From positions 1 through 62,334 of the forward strand of contig JALNXD010000017.1 in the NCBI GenBank assembly GCA_023230565.1: a stretch of DNA of 62,334 nt, read 5' to 3'. The notes under the pieces were generated by a model, which saw only the letters and a program-made list of their open reading frames with translations, was not told where the DNA came from and ran no database searches. Source of the stretch: Syntrophales bacterium (GTDB lineage Bacteria > Desulfobacterota > Syntrophia > Syntrophales > UBA2210). This document shows positions 8,866-17,337 of this stretch, piece by piece (within the stretch, counting starts at the first letter, position 1; each line of letters starts with the position of its first letter). The translations under genes were made by a program, and so were the position numbers.

Positions 8866-9330
8866 TCAATCCTCCAGCGTATAATCGTGTAGAATACCGA
8901 ATACTTCCTGCTGTTTTTTTATCATTTTACTTGCGCGTATTTCATCTTTCTCGTGATCGTACCCCAACAAATGGAGAATCCCATGGATCATGAGGAAATC
9001 TATCATATCCGCAAGAGGCATTTCACCTGAAAGGGCGTCTCTTCGCGCTGTTTCCACGGATATTATCACATCTCCCAGTATTGAAGGATTAATATTTGCA
9101 AATTCACCTTCCTGCAACGAGAATGCTAATACATTGGTCGGCGTGTCTCTTTGAAGATATCTGCGATTGAAACTCCTTATACCCTCATCATCGATTAAAA
9201 TGATATCGATACGTTTAGCAGTACAATTGAGTATTCTCTTAATTTGCGCGAGTGACCGTTCTATTTCGCAAAGATTTACGTATACTTTTGATTGCAGGTT
9301 TTTTACGTGGACTTCCATTTTTTTCGGCAT
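8866..9330 (-). CDS. ybeY: Endoribonuclease YbeY (rRNA maturation factor)
   Basis: A zinc-dependent RNase for 16S rRNA 3'-end maturation and ribosome quality control. The 154-residue protein carries the signature HGILHLLGYDHE, whose three histidines bind zinc, and the conserved RD-TNVLAFS segment. Its start lies inside pgpH: the two reading frames overlap by about 92 bp (9239-9330). No internal start downstream of the pgpH stop would preserve the N-terminal strand, so the overlap appears real. AAAGGA lies just before ATG 9330; ATG 9318 is an alternative. It closes the phoH-pgpH-ybeY operon. Confidence 0.93.
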   Translation of the reverse strand: MPKKMEVHVKNLQSKVYVNLCEIERSLAQIKRILNCTAKRIDIILIDDEGIRSFNRRYLQRDTPTNVLAFSLQEGEFANINPSILGDVIISVETARRDALSGEMPLADMIDFLMIHGILHLLGYDHEKDEIRASKMIKKQQEVFGILHDYTLED

Positions 9331-11629
9331 TCATGTTCCTTTGATCGGTTTGAATGTAATCTATTCGATGGTGGAAAATTCCGTTCAGGATCCTTGTAAA
9401 ACTTTCAGCGATTTTATCCAGATCATTGAATGTCAATTCGGAATCGTCCAGCTGACCATCATCCACAATCTCTCTGAAGCGAGTATCGATGAGTGCTTGA
9501 ATTCTTGATGGAGTAGGGTCTTTTAAAGTTCTCGACGATGCTTCGACAATATCTGCAAGCAAAACCAGTCCTGCTTCTTTCGACTGCGGTTTCGGCCCCG
9601 GATATCGAAAGTCGCTTTCGAGTACAATATGTCTTGATCTTTCCTGCTCTTGCTTTGCTTTTTCAAAAAAATACGACGCAAGTCGTGTCCCATGATGCTG
9701 TCTGATTATATCAGTTATCATACCGCCCAGCTTCAATCTTCTCGCCATTTCACAGCCTTCCTTTACATGTGAAATTATAACTCGGCTGCTCATCGAAGGT
9801 GTGAGCTTGTCATGTTTATTTTCCCAAGACTGTTGATTTTCGACAAAGTAAAGCGGTTTTCTTATCTTACCGATATCATGATAATAGGCGCTTACCTTTG
9901 CCAGTAAAGGGTTTGCATTTATATCTTCCGCTGCTGCCTCGACCATAGATGCTACAATTATCGAGTGATGATATGTTCCGGGAGCTGAAATGATCATTTC
10001 CTGGAAAATAGGCTGATTCAGATTAGCGAGCTCCAGTAGTTTAATATCAGTTTTATAGCTGAAAAGGGCTTCAAACAGAGGAACCGTTCCCGATACTATA
10101 ATGCCTGACAGCACCCCTCCCGCCACTGCAAATATCACTTTGAAAATCGTTTCAATATGTAAAAAGTTGCCTGAAAGAAGAGCTAACGCGGCTATAACTA
10201 ACAAGTTTACACACCCTACGATGAATCCCGCTTTAAAAAAAGCTGACCGTTGTTTGCAGTGGATTATATAATAAACCGCAATAAGCGAACCGCAGATGGA
10301 GAAAAGAAATATTTCAATTTTATCTTGAAAAAGAAATGTGGCGAGAAAAGAGGTAAATATGGAAAATACAAGTCCCAAATCCTTGCGTCCGAGGAGAACT
10401 GCAACAAGCATGCTTCCGGCACTGAAAGGAATCACATAAAAAAAGGCGCTGAAAGAAACTATCTGAAGGGAGAGGCCAATAGCTTCAGCGATGAAGATTC
10501 CCGCCTTGACAAGCATTATTTGCAATACTGCGACAACAGACATAAACAGGAGGTCATGGTTAGAAAACTTAAGAGGAATAAGCCAGTTTTTTGAAACCTG
10601 GAAAAGAACAACAGCCAGTATCATAAAAATAGCAAACATGCCGGTAAGAAATGACACATGAGTAAATCTGCGGCTGTTTTCAGTTTTCGATAACGCACTT
10701 ATCTTTTCAAGATCGCCCGCCGTTAATTTCTGCCCCTCTCGCACAATCATCTCGTTTTGCTGAACCTTATAAAAGACCGGTTTGACTGCTTCGAGAATAT
10801 TCTTTTTTTTCTGTTCTGTTGCATTTTTCGCAAAGGTGATATTAGGCCTGATAATCTTTTCGGCAAGGCTCACCGAGAGATCTATCGTTTCGCTGGATTT
10901 ATTTTTCAAAAGAGAATTTGCATTTTCTCCAAGAATCAATTGGAGATCTTTCATTTTGGCAATATGAGAAAGATCGGTCACAGTCGTTTCTTTCTGTGTG
11001 GAAATATTGTGGACGAGTATACGCGTATTAGCCGGTCTGCCTGACAGGGATTCATCCCCGATCAGTCTTGCATTGTAGACGGCGTACATGAGTTTGACGA
11101 TGGTATTGCATATATCCAGTGAAAAATTCCTTTTGATTAGAAGCTTGATTTCATCATCAGTCGGTTTCGCTCTCAAACCGTTTTCAAATGCCGCTTTCAG
11201 CCATTCCTGCAACATTTCCTTGTTATTTGATGATGCCAGTTCTTCTTCGGCCTTTAAAAAAATACCTGCAAGAACTGCGCCTATTCTTGAAGGCATTTCG
11301 GGATCATAATCGTACACAGGCGGTGCTTCCTTAAGTGCTTCAGTTTTTTTCTGTTCCGTCGAAGCCTTATCTTCAACAAGAAAATCACGATCTGCCTTTA
11401 TGTCTTTTATTGCGATTGAGCCTACCTTGTAGTCGGGAAAGCCGAAATTAAACTGAGGCGAAAGGATGTATGTCAGTGCAAGACAAAGGCCCACCGCAAT
11501 GCACCATCTCTGAAAAACAGCTTTTCCTAAAAATGAGGGGATACATCCCGAAAGTTCGAATGCTTTTTTGCCGGAACCGGATCTACGTTTTCCGATAATA
11601 TGAAACCTTCCGCGGTGTATATCAGCCAC
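9239..11629 (-). CDS. pgpH: 7TM-HD family cyclic-di-AMP phosphodiesterase (PgpH-like)
   Basis: A 796-residue membrane HD phosphohydrolase. One N-terminal membrane segment (LCLALTYILSPQFNFGF) is followed by an extracytoplasmic 7TMR-HDED domain, a seven-helix region (about residues 330-520) and a cytosolic HD domain with TYHHSIIVASMVE and AYYHDIGKI. PgpH relatives hydrolyse c-di-AMP, which is the most likely activity; direct evidence of c-di-AMP use in this organism is not visible here. The start is GTG 11629, with AAAGGAC upstream, overlapping phoH by 8 nt. A basic C-terminal tail of about 30 residues is encoded over the start of ybeY. Confidence 0.88.
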   Translation of the reverse strand: MADIHRGRFHIIGKRRSGSGKKAFELSGCIPSFLGKAVFQRWCIAVGLCLALTYILSPQFNFGFPDYKVGSIAIKDIKADRDFLVEDKASTEQKKTEALKEAPPVYDYDPEMPSRIGAVLAGIFLKAEEELASSNNKEMLQEWLKAAFENGLRAKPTDDEIKLLIKRNFSLDICNTIVKLMYAVYNARLIGDESLSGRPANTRILVHNISTQKETTVTDLSHIAKMKDLQLILGENANSLLKNKSSETIDLSVSLAEKIIRPNITFAKNATEQKKKNILEAVKPVFYKVQQNEMIVREGQKLTAGDLEKISALSKTENSRRFTHVSFLTGMFAIFMILAVVLFQVSKNWLIPLKFSNHDLLFMSVVAVLQIMLVKAGIFIAEAIGLSLQIVSFSAFFYVIPFSAGSMLVAVLLGRKDLGLVFSIFTSFLATFLFQDKIEIFLFSICGSLIAVYYIIHCKQRSAFFKAGFIVGCVNLLVIAALALLSGNFLHIETIFKVIFAVAGGVLSGIIVSGTVPLFEALFSYKTDIKLLELANLNQPIFQEMIISAPGTYHHSIIVASMVEAAAEDINANPLLAKVSAYYHDIGKIRKPLYFVENQQSWENKHDKLTPSMSSRVIISHVKEGCEMARRLKLGGMITDIIRQHHGTRLASYFFEKAKQEQERSRHIVLESDFRYPGPKPQSKEAGLVLLADIVEASSRTLKDPTPSRIQALIDTRFREIVDDGQLDDSELTFNDLDKIAESFTRILNGIFHHRIDYIQTDQRNMNAEKNGSPRKKPAIKSIRKSLRNRTVTRAN

Positions 11630-12614
11630 GTTGCGTCCTTTTTTTCTCTAAATTATTGTATGCGCGAATAATATCCTGCACGAGCGGGTGTCGGACAACA
11701 TCCATATCCGAAAAATTGATGAATTCTATCCCTTTCGTTTTTCTCAAGATCTGTTCTGCCTGAATCAATCCGGAAATCTTTTCGGGTGGAAGATCAGTTT
11801 GGGTGATGTCTCCTGTAATCACCGCTTTTGAGTCAAAACCGAGTCTCGTCAGAAACATTTTCATCTGTTCGGGCGTTGTATTTTGCGCCTCGTCGAGGAT
11901 TACAAAGGAATCATTCAACGTCCGGCCTCTCATGAATGCGAGCGGTGCAACTTCTATAATTCCTTTGCTTAGCATTGCAGAAGCTCTGTCAAAGTCCATC
12001 ATGTCATAAAGGGCATCATACACCGGTCTAAGATAAGGATTTACTTTTTCCGCCAGATCACCCGGAAGAAAGCCGAGTCGTTCTCCAGCTTCAACGGCCG
12101 GTCTCGTCAAGACAATACGGCTGACTTTTTTTTCGAATAACGAAGCTACTGCCATAGCCATAGCAAGATAGGTTTTGCCGGTACCGGCAGGCCCTATACT
12201 GAATACGATATCGTGAGATCTAATTGCATCGATATAATGCTTTTGATTTATACTTTTAGGTGTAATGACCTTTTTCTTCGAAGAGATAAAAACCGTATCA
12301 AGAAATATTTTTTCGATATCCGCAGAATAATCGGCCGATAAAATTCTGTGAGCATAATCGATATCGCTGGGATAAATGGGATACCCCTTTTCGATAATTC
12401 CGTAGAGCTGACCAAGAATTTTACTTGCAAGCTCTATCTTGCTTTCATCTCCTGAAATTGAAACAGTTGTACCGCGGGTGGATATTTTCACATTTATGAG
12501 TTTTTCCAAAAGCTTGACATTCTTGCCATGCTCGCCCAAGAGCAGCATGATTGCAGAATTATCTTTGAATCCGATCTTTCTGAGGGAAAGGTCTTTTGAT
12601 GTCTGCGTATCCAA
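11622..12614 (-). CDS. phoH: PhoH-family ATPase (YbeZ type)
   Basis: A P-loop NTPase of 330 residues. An N-terminal KH-like segment (about residues 15-80) precedes the PhoH domain, with Walker A GPAGTGKTYLA, Walker B FVILDEAQN and TGDITQTDLP. YbeZ-type PhoH proteins partner with YbeY in ribosome and RNA maturation, and the genes are usually linked, as here. It is first in a three-gene operon (phoH-pgpH-ybeY) with overlapping reading frames. Its upstream gap contains an AT-rich 19-bp palindrome. Confidence 0.93.
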   Translation of the reverse strand: MDTQTSKDLSLRKIGFKDNSAIMLLLGEHGKNVKLLEKLINVKISTRGTTVSISGDESKIELASKILGQLYGIIEKGYPIYPSDIDYAHRILSADYSADIEKIFLDTVFISSKKKVITPKSINQKHYIDAIRSHDIVFSIGPAGTGKTYLAMAMAVASLFEKKVSRIVLTRPAVEAGERLGFLPGDLAEKVNPYLRPVYDALYDMMDFDRASAMLSKGIIEVAPLAFMRGRTLNDSFVILDEAQNTTPEQMKMFLTRLGFDSKAVITGDITQTDLPPEKISGLIQAEQILRKTKGIEFINFSDMDVVRHPLVQDIIRAYNNLEKKRTQRG

Positions 12615-12684
12615 AATTGCTTTTTTACCTTTGATCTACCTTTTCTGTCAAAGTCTTATCTGTGCAGAGAAGGGAAATTAAATG

Positions 12685-12703
12685 TAAAATATCTGATATT
12701 TTA
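12685..12703. promoter_or_regulatory. AT-rich 19-bp palindrome upstream of phoH
   Basis: TAAAATATC (12685-12693) and GATATTTTA (12695-12703) are perfect reverse complements around one base. The site is about 70 bp upstream of the phoH start codon and just after the M20 peptidase gene. It could be an operator. It is too AT-rich, and lacks a T-run, to be a convincing terminator. Confidence 0.35.
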
Positions 12704-12766
12704 AACCGTGGATGCTATCATTTCGTATCTGTGAATGCAAACATTTTTGCAGTACTGCTGTTTCTT

Positions 12767-14005
12767 TTAACTAATGAATAAATGAGCGAATACTTTCGCA
12801 TTGGCTACCATATCTTCAAGGAGGCAATACTCGTTCGGCTGATGGGCCATTCGATTCACCTTTGACCATGCCGCTACCGGGAAATTGTTCTTTCGAAAAA
12901 GAGCGGCTACTGTTCCGCCACCGATACCGACCGGTACAGCCGTAATTCCTCGGACCCTCTTTACGGCTTCGAGCAGCGCCTTCACCACCGGTGCATCTTC
13001 CGGGGTAGGGGCGGGGGCCTGCACCTGCTGAACCGGGGATATTTCAATAGTAACACCCCATTGATGCTCAATTGATTTCACCATTTCTTCGATCGCACAC
13101 ATGACTTCGGCCAGCGGATAATGGGGAAGAATTCGGCAATCCAGATAGAAGACGTCTTCTCCGGGTATCGTATTGATATTGGGGACGTTTGCTTCCTTCT
13201 TTGTGGGCTCGAAGGTGCTCCCTGGAGGATCGTATAGCGAATCGGTATCGCCGAATCGGCGGTAAAGATCGTTTAATTCAACGACAAGGTGAGAGGCCGC
13301 AGCAAAAGCATTTTTGCCCAGAGCGGGTACGCTCGCGTGGCATTGTTTTCCTCTGGTTTTGAATCGCAGCCAGAGAATGCTCTTCTCGGCGATTTCTATT
13401 GCGGAGCCCTCGTCATTGCCGAAATCGGGTACTACGATAATATCGCTTTTTTTAAAAATGTTCTTATCGTTTTCAAGGAGGTGGCCCAGGCCCTTGAGGC
13501 TTCCCGTTTCCTCATCAGCAACGAAGGCAAGACCTATATTGCATTCTGGTGTGATTCCCTCGTCTATAAAAACCTTGGCCGCAAATATTGATGCGACAAG
13601 GTCCTGCTGATTATCTTCCGTTCCCCTTCCGAATATTTTCCCGTTTTCAAGGTAGGCCTCATATGGATTACCTCTCCAGAGCGACGGTTCACCGGGCGGC
13701 ACTACATCGATATGAGTAATGATCCAGACGGTCCTGTCCTTTGCTCGACCCGGAATCACCGTGACAAGATTGGGCCGGATACCTGATGATGTCCTGGAAT
13801 CCGGCGCGGGATAGGATGTAATTTCTTTGAATCCCGATTCCTGCAAATAGTGAAGCAGGTAATCCGCCTTTTTCTTTTCGCCGTCGCCTCCGCTTTCCGG
13901 GGCAAGGGCGGGTATCGCCGTGAGGCCGATCTGCAGGGCTACCATTTCATCCGTGTAGGTATCGATTTTTTTGCATATGCTGTGAAAGAGATCGGAATCG
14001 ATCAT
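12767..14005 (-). CDS. M20-family metallopeptidase (ArgE/DapE type)
   Basis: A cytosolic dinuclear-zinc peptidase or deacylase of about 412 residues. Visible metal and catalytic positions are THIDVVPPG, the bridging region GRGTEDNQQD, and the catalytic glutamate plus ligand in VADEETGS. The dimerisation-domain histidine is in KQCHASVP, and HQPNEY near the C-terminus supplies the last ligand. Start ATG 14005 is supported by AAGGAGAG 6 nt upstream; a longer frame reaches 14092 but would overlap the M16 gene. It follows the M16 pair by about 50 bp and is probably co-transcribed, suggesting a peptide-processing unit. Substrate not predictable. Confidence 0.87.
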   Translation of the reverse strand: MIDSDLFHSICKKIDTYTDEMVALQIGLTAIPALAPESGGDGEKKKADYLLHYLQESGFKEITSYPAPDSRTSSGIRPNLVTVIPGRAKDRTVWIITHIDVVPPGEPSLWRGNPYEAYLENGKIFGRGTEDNQQDLVASIFAAKVFIDEGITPECNIGLAFVADEETGSLKGLGHLLENDKNIFKKSDIIVVPDFGNDEGSAIEIAEKSILWLRFKTRGKQCHASVPALGKNAFAAASHLVVELNDLYRRFGDTDSLYDPPGSTFEPTKKEANVPNINTIPGEDVFYLDCRILPHYPLAEVMCAIEEMVKSIEHQWGVTIEISPVQQVQAPAPTPEDAPVVKALLEAVKRVRGITAVPVGIGGGTVAALFRKNNFPVAAWSKVNRMAHQPNEYCLLEDMVANAKVFAHLFIS

Positions 14006-14058
14006 ATAACTCTCCTTTTCATGCGCTTTGAACAGGTAACGGTTATTTACCTGAACAA

Positions 14059-15519
14059 TCAATTGCTGCTTTCTTTCTGTTTTTTCTTGCATACATCGTC
14101 ATGTATTTCAACTCGTTGCACATTTCCGAAATCCGCAAGCGGGTTATCGAAACGATCTTCATCGCCCAAAACGAAAAGGACCCTCGATGTATCCTTAAGG
14201 TAATTGATTGCCGTTCGCCTCAGATCATCGGAGGTTACTGCCCGTATCTTTTGACAATAAATTTCAAGGAAATCCTCGTCGAGTCCATTGAATTCGATCA
14301 TCATTTGTTGCCGGGCTATCTGGGCAGCCGAAGTAAAAGAAAATACGAAGCGGTTGGTCAGCGAATCTTTTGCCCATTTCAAGACAGAATCTTCAACAGC
14401 TGCCGTTTTAAACTCTTCCAGTATGTTTTGGATGACCGAAAGGACCTTTGCCGACGAATTAGCATTGGTCATGGCATAGGTGCCGAAGATACCGTAATCG
14501 CTCTTGGGAGAATAAAAGCTTCCCGCACTGTAGGCAAGTCCCAGATTATTGCGGACTTCAGAGAATATGCGGGATTTGAAACCGCCGCCTCCTGCTATGA
14601 AATCGAGAACTTCCATGGCATAGTAATCCCGGTTCTGCTGTCCCGGGGCGATCTGTCCGGAAATGAGGACCGACTGGGGCGTGTCCTTGTAAAAGTAATA
14701 AAGGCCGCCTGCACGGTCTCCCTCGGGAGGGGACAATTTCTCTACAGTACGTTCCGAATGCCAGGTTCCGAAGCATTTCTCTATTTTCTTCAGCATTTCC
14801 TCTTTTGAGAAATCGCCCGCCACTGCCATCATCAGATTTGACGGAACGAAATAGCGCCGGTGATACTCTATAAGATCAGCACGGCTGATCCGGTCAACCG
14901 ATTCGACAGTGGCCAGTCTCCCTCTGGTATCGCCTTTGAAGAACGCTCTGGTGAATTCCCTGAATGCCAGCTTCTGCGGATCGTCGCGGATTCTTTTCAA
15001 TTCTTCTATTTTCAGTTCCCTGGCCAGAATAAGCTTCTCTTCCTGAAACTCGGGATGAATAAGGATATCCGAAAATATCTCCAGTCCCCGATCCAGATCC
15101 TCCTTTAAAACGGAAAAGGCTGCCGTGCAGGATTCACGTTCCATTGAGATGGAAATATCGGCGGCAAGAAAGTCAATTTCTTCATCAACAGCATCGCCGC
15201 TCATTTCGTTCGCCCCTCCAGTTCGCATGACCGCGGCTGTTATTTCTGAAAGCCCCTCCAATCCGGGAGGGTCATATATCGAGCCCATTCTCGCAACCGC
15301 GCTGATGTTGATCAGCGGCAGTTCGTTATCTTCTATAAGGTAAAGAATAATGCCGTTAGCGAGCGCCACCCTTTCGGCTTTTGGCGGAGAATAGGAAAGG
15401 GGTGGATAGGTGAGCGTTTCCGGGCTGCCCATTACATGAGCCTGGGCTATCGAAAGGCAGACACCAGACAGGATCGCTGCAAAAAGCGTAAGCGCGGCTA
15501 TATAAATTCGACGTATCAT
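14059..15519 (-). CDS. M16-family peptidase-like protein lacking the zinc motif
   Basis: A 486-residue exported protein with a signal peptide (about residues 1-27, ending AQA) and two M16 domains. It lacks the inverted zinc motif: the HxxEH position reads GLSEITAAVMRTGG. It is therefore a non-catalytic partner, like the non-catalytic subunits of two-gene bacterial M16 proteases. It overlaps the upstream, catalytically complete M16 gene by 4 nt, so the two are translationally coupled and very likely form a heterodimer in the periplasm. Confidence 0.85.
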   Translation of the reverse strand: MIRRIYIAALTLFAAILSGVCLSIAQAHVMGSPETLTYPPLSYSPPKAERVALANGIILYLIEDNELPLINISAVARMGSIYDPPGLEGLSEITAAVMRTGGANEMSGDAVDEEIDFLAADISISMERESCTAAFSVLKEDLDRGLEIFSDILIHPEFQEEKLILARELKIEELKRIRDDPQKLAFREFTRAFFKGDTRGRLATVESVDRISRADLIEYHRRYFVPSNLMMAVAGDFSKEEMLKKIEKCFGTWHSERTVEKLSPPEGDRAGGLYYFYKDTPQSVLISGQIAPGQQNRDYYAMEVLDFIAGGGGFKSRIFSEVRNNLGLAYSAGSFYSPKSDYGIFGTYAMTNANSSAKVLSVIQNILEEFKTAAVEDSVLKWAKDSLTNRFVFSFTSAAQIARQQMMIEFNGLDEDFLEIYCQKIRAVTSDDLRRTAINYLKDTSRVLFVLGDEDRFDNPLADFGNVQRVEIHDDVCKKKQKESSN

Positions 15520-17042
15520 TTTCCATCCCCTTCCAGCAATGCAACAGTCCTGTTTTTAACCGTCAAATACTTCTTTGCCGCCTGCACTATATCTTCGGAG
15601 CTGATTTCTTCAATTGCTTCAATATATTTTGTAATGTACCGGTAATCTCCAGTGAGCGTCTCGAAATAGGAAAGCATATTGGCAAGACCTTGATTGGAAG
15701 AAAGCCTCCGTATGAAATCTGCCTTGATCCGGCGTTTCGCCTTTTCCAGTTCTTTGATGGAAACCTGTGTGCTCTTGAATTTTTCTAACTCCTCGTAGAG
15801 CGCGCGTTCCAGTTCTTCGTTCTTATGAGGGGCTTTGGGCGAGGCAAAAACTGCAAAGAGGTTCGAAAAGCGTGCGCCTGGGAATCCGTTCATTGTATTT
15901 ACGGAAGAAGCGATTTGCCGTTCCTTTACGAGGGATTTGTATAATTGCGACGAGCGGCCGTTTGAAAGAAGGACATCGATGATATCGAAAATGTAATCGA
16001 CTTTCGAAGGAAGCGTCGGCTTATGGTAGCCGATTATCATCTCCGGCTGAGCATCTGCATAAAGTGCAACCCTCCGTTCCCCCTCCTGGGGCGGTTCTTC
16101 GGTAACCCTTGAAGGCGGCAGAGGCTTTGGAGGAATGGAGCCGAAATACCGCTCGATCAACTCGACAACCGCGGAGGCGGATACATCGCCGACTACGGTA
16201 ATTACCGTATTTGCAGGTACATAATTATTCCTGTAGAAATCCTCCAGATTCTTTTTGCTCAAGTAGGGCATATCGGATTTCCAGCCGATGACAGGTCTCC
16301 TGTAGGGGTGTGCGACAAAGGCAGCGCCAAGAAACAGCTCCGTCAGTCTTCTTTCCGGCTTCGATTCCACGACCTGCCTTCTTTCTTCAATAATGACATC
16401 TCGTTCCGAAAGAAATTCTCTGAAAACCGGATTCATCAGCCGATCCGACTCTATTCTGGCCCACAATTCCAATTTATTAACCGGAAGACTGACATAATAG
16501 GTAGTCATATCATAACCGGTGGAAGCATTCATATGAACAGCCCCGTTTTCCGTATAAAGGCGGTCAATTTCACTGGCCACAACATACTGTTTTTGTTTTT
16601 GGCTGAGCTCTTCAAGTTTGCGTTCCAGTTGAATTATGCGTTGCCCATCCGGTGATTCTTTTATTCTTTCCGCCTCCCAAAGGGCGAGAATATGATCGAT
16701 CTTTTCTAGAATCTTCGATTCGGAATCGTAATCGCTGGTGCCGATCGATGTGGTCCCCTTGAACCGCATATGCTCCAGAAAATGGGCCATTCCCGTCTGG
16801 CCGTCCTTATCGTCTACGGAACCTGTCTTATGCCTTATGTAAAGAGAAACCGTAGGGCTCAGATCGCGGCTGAGAATCAGAACCCTGATTCCGTTCTTCA
16901 ATGTGAACTTTTGTATTCGACTCTCAAGATCCGCTGCGGTTGACGGCAGAACCGATGCTATTATAAATATAATAACCGATATAAAGACGGTTGCTCTTCC
17001 GCGAAGCGGCATCTCCTCTTTTTTATAGACACTTCTGTTCAT
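15516..17042 (-). CDS. M16-family zinc protease (catalytic subunit)
   Basis: A 508-residue exported zinc endopeptidase. After a hydrophobic signal (about residues 17-36) the M16 domain carries the complete HFLEH motif (H87, E90, H91) in GMAHFLEHMRFKG, and a downstream Glu in IEERRQVVES for the third ligand. GAGGAAGG lies upstream of ATG 17042, and the start overlaps the stop of the small membrane protein gene (ATGA). A Met at residue 11 is an alternative start. It is paired with the inactive M16 subunit that follows. Confidence 0.9.
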   Translation of the reverse strand: MNRSVYKKEEMPLRGRATVFISVIIFIIASVLPSTAADLESRIQKFTLKNGIRVLILSRDLSPTVSLYIRHKTGSVDDKDGQTGMAHFLEHMRFKGTTSIGTSDYDSESKILEKIDHILALWEAERIKESPDGQRIIQLERKLEELSQKQKQYVVASEIDRLYTENGAVHMNASTGYDMTTYYVSLPVNKLELWARIESDRLMNPVFREFLSERDVIIEERRQVVESKPERRLTELFLGAAFVAHPYRRPVIGWKSDMPYLSKKNLEDFYRNNYVPANTVITVVGDVSASAVVELIERYFGSIPPKPLPPSRVTEEPPQEGERRVALYADAQPEMIIGYHKPTLPSKVDYIFDIIDVLLSNGRSSQLYKSLVKERQIASSVNTMNGFPGARFSNLFAVFASPKAPHKNEELERALYEELEKFKSTQVSIKELEKAKRRIKADFIRRLSSNQGLANMLSYFETLTGDYRYITKYIEAIEEISSEDIVQAAKKYLTVKNRTVALLEGDGK

Positions 17043-17293
17043 TCACTGTCCTTCCTCATGACCTCGCGGGTCTGTCTTTTTCTTAAAAAACGATAATAGA
17101 TTCTCAGTGCGGGATACAATAAAAAGGTAACGCTTACGAGGATCAGCATGCTCGAAGAAAAGAAGTACATAACAAATTCAAGTGGATTCTCAAGGCTGTA
17201 GGAACCGATTAGCACATTTATACCGACTGAGAGAAAAAACACAGAGATGCACCCTATAATTATCTGTTTCAGCCACCATAAAAAATCTTTCAT
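17039..17293 (-). CDS. Small two-helix membrane protein
   Basis: An 84-residue protein with two predicted membrane helices (IIIGCISVFFLSVGINVLI and FVMYFFSSSMLILVSVTFLL) and a basic C-terminal tail. Start ATG 17293 is preceded by GGAGGAG; the frame is open to 17323 without a better site. It overlaps the catalytic M16 gene by 4 nt, so it is probably a membrane partner or anchor for the protease pair. No family recognised. Confidence 0.7.
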   Translation of the reverse strand: MKDFLWWLKQIIIGCISVFFLSVGINVLIGSYSLENPLEFVMYFFSSSMLILVSVTFLLYPALRIYYRFLRKRQTREVMRKDSE

Positions 17294-17337
17294 GCTCCTC
17301 CGTTTCACTTTAAATGTAAACACTCATGAGCTGCATA

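Noticed and set aside
14101..14808. 235-codon + strand frame opposite the M16 subunit
   Set aside because: Antisense shadow without Shine-Dalgarno or family features. The minus-strand M16 protein explains the region.
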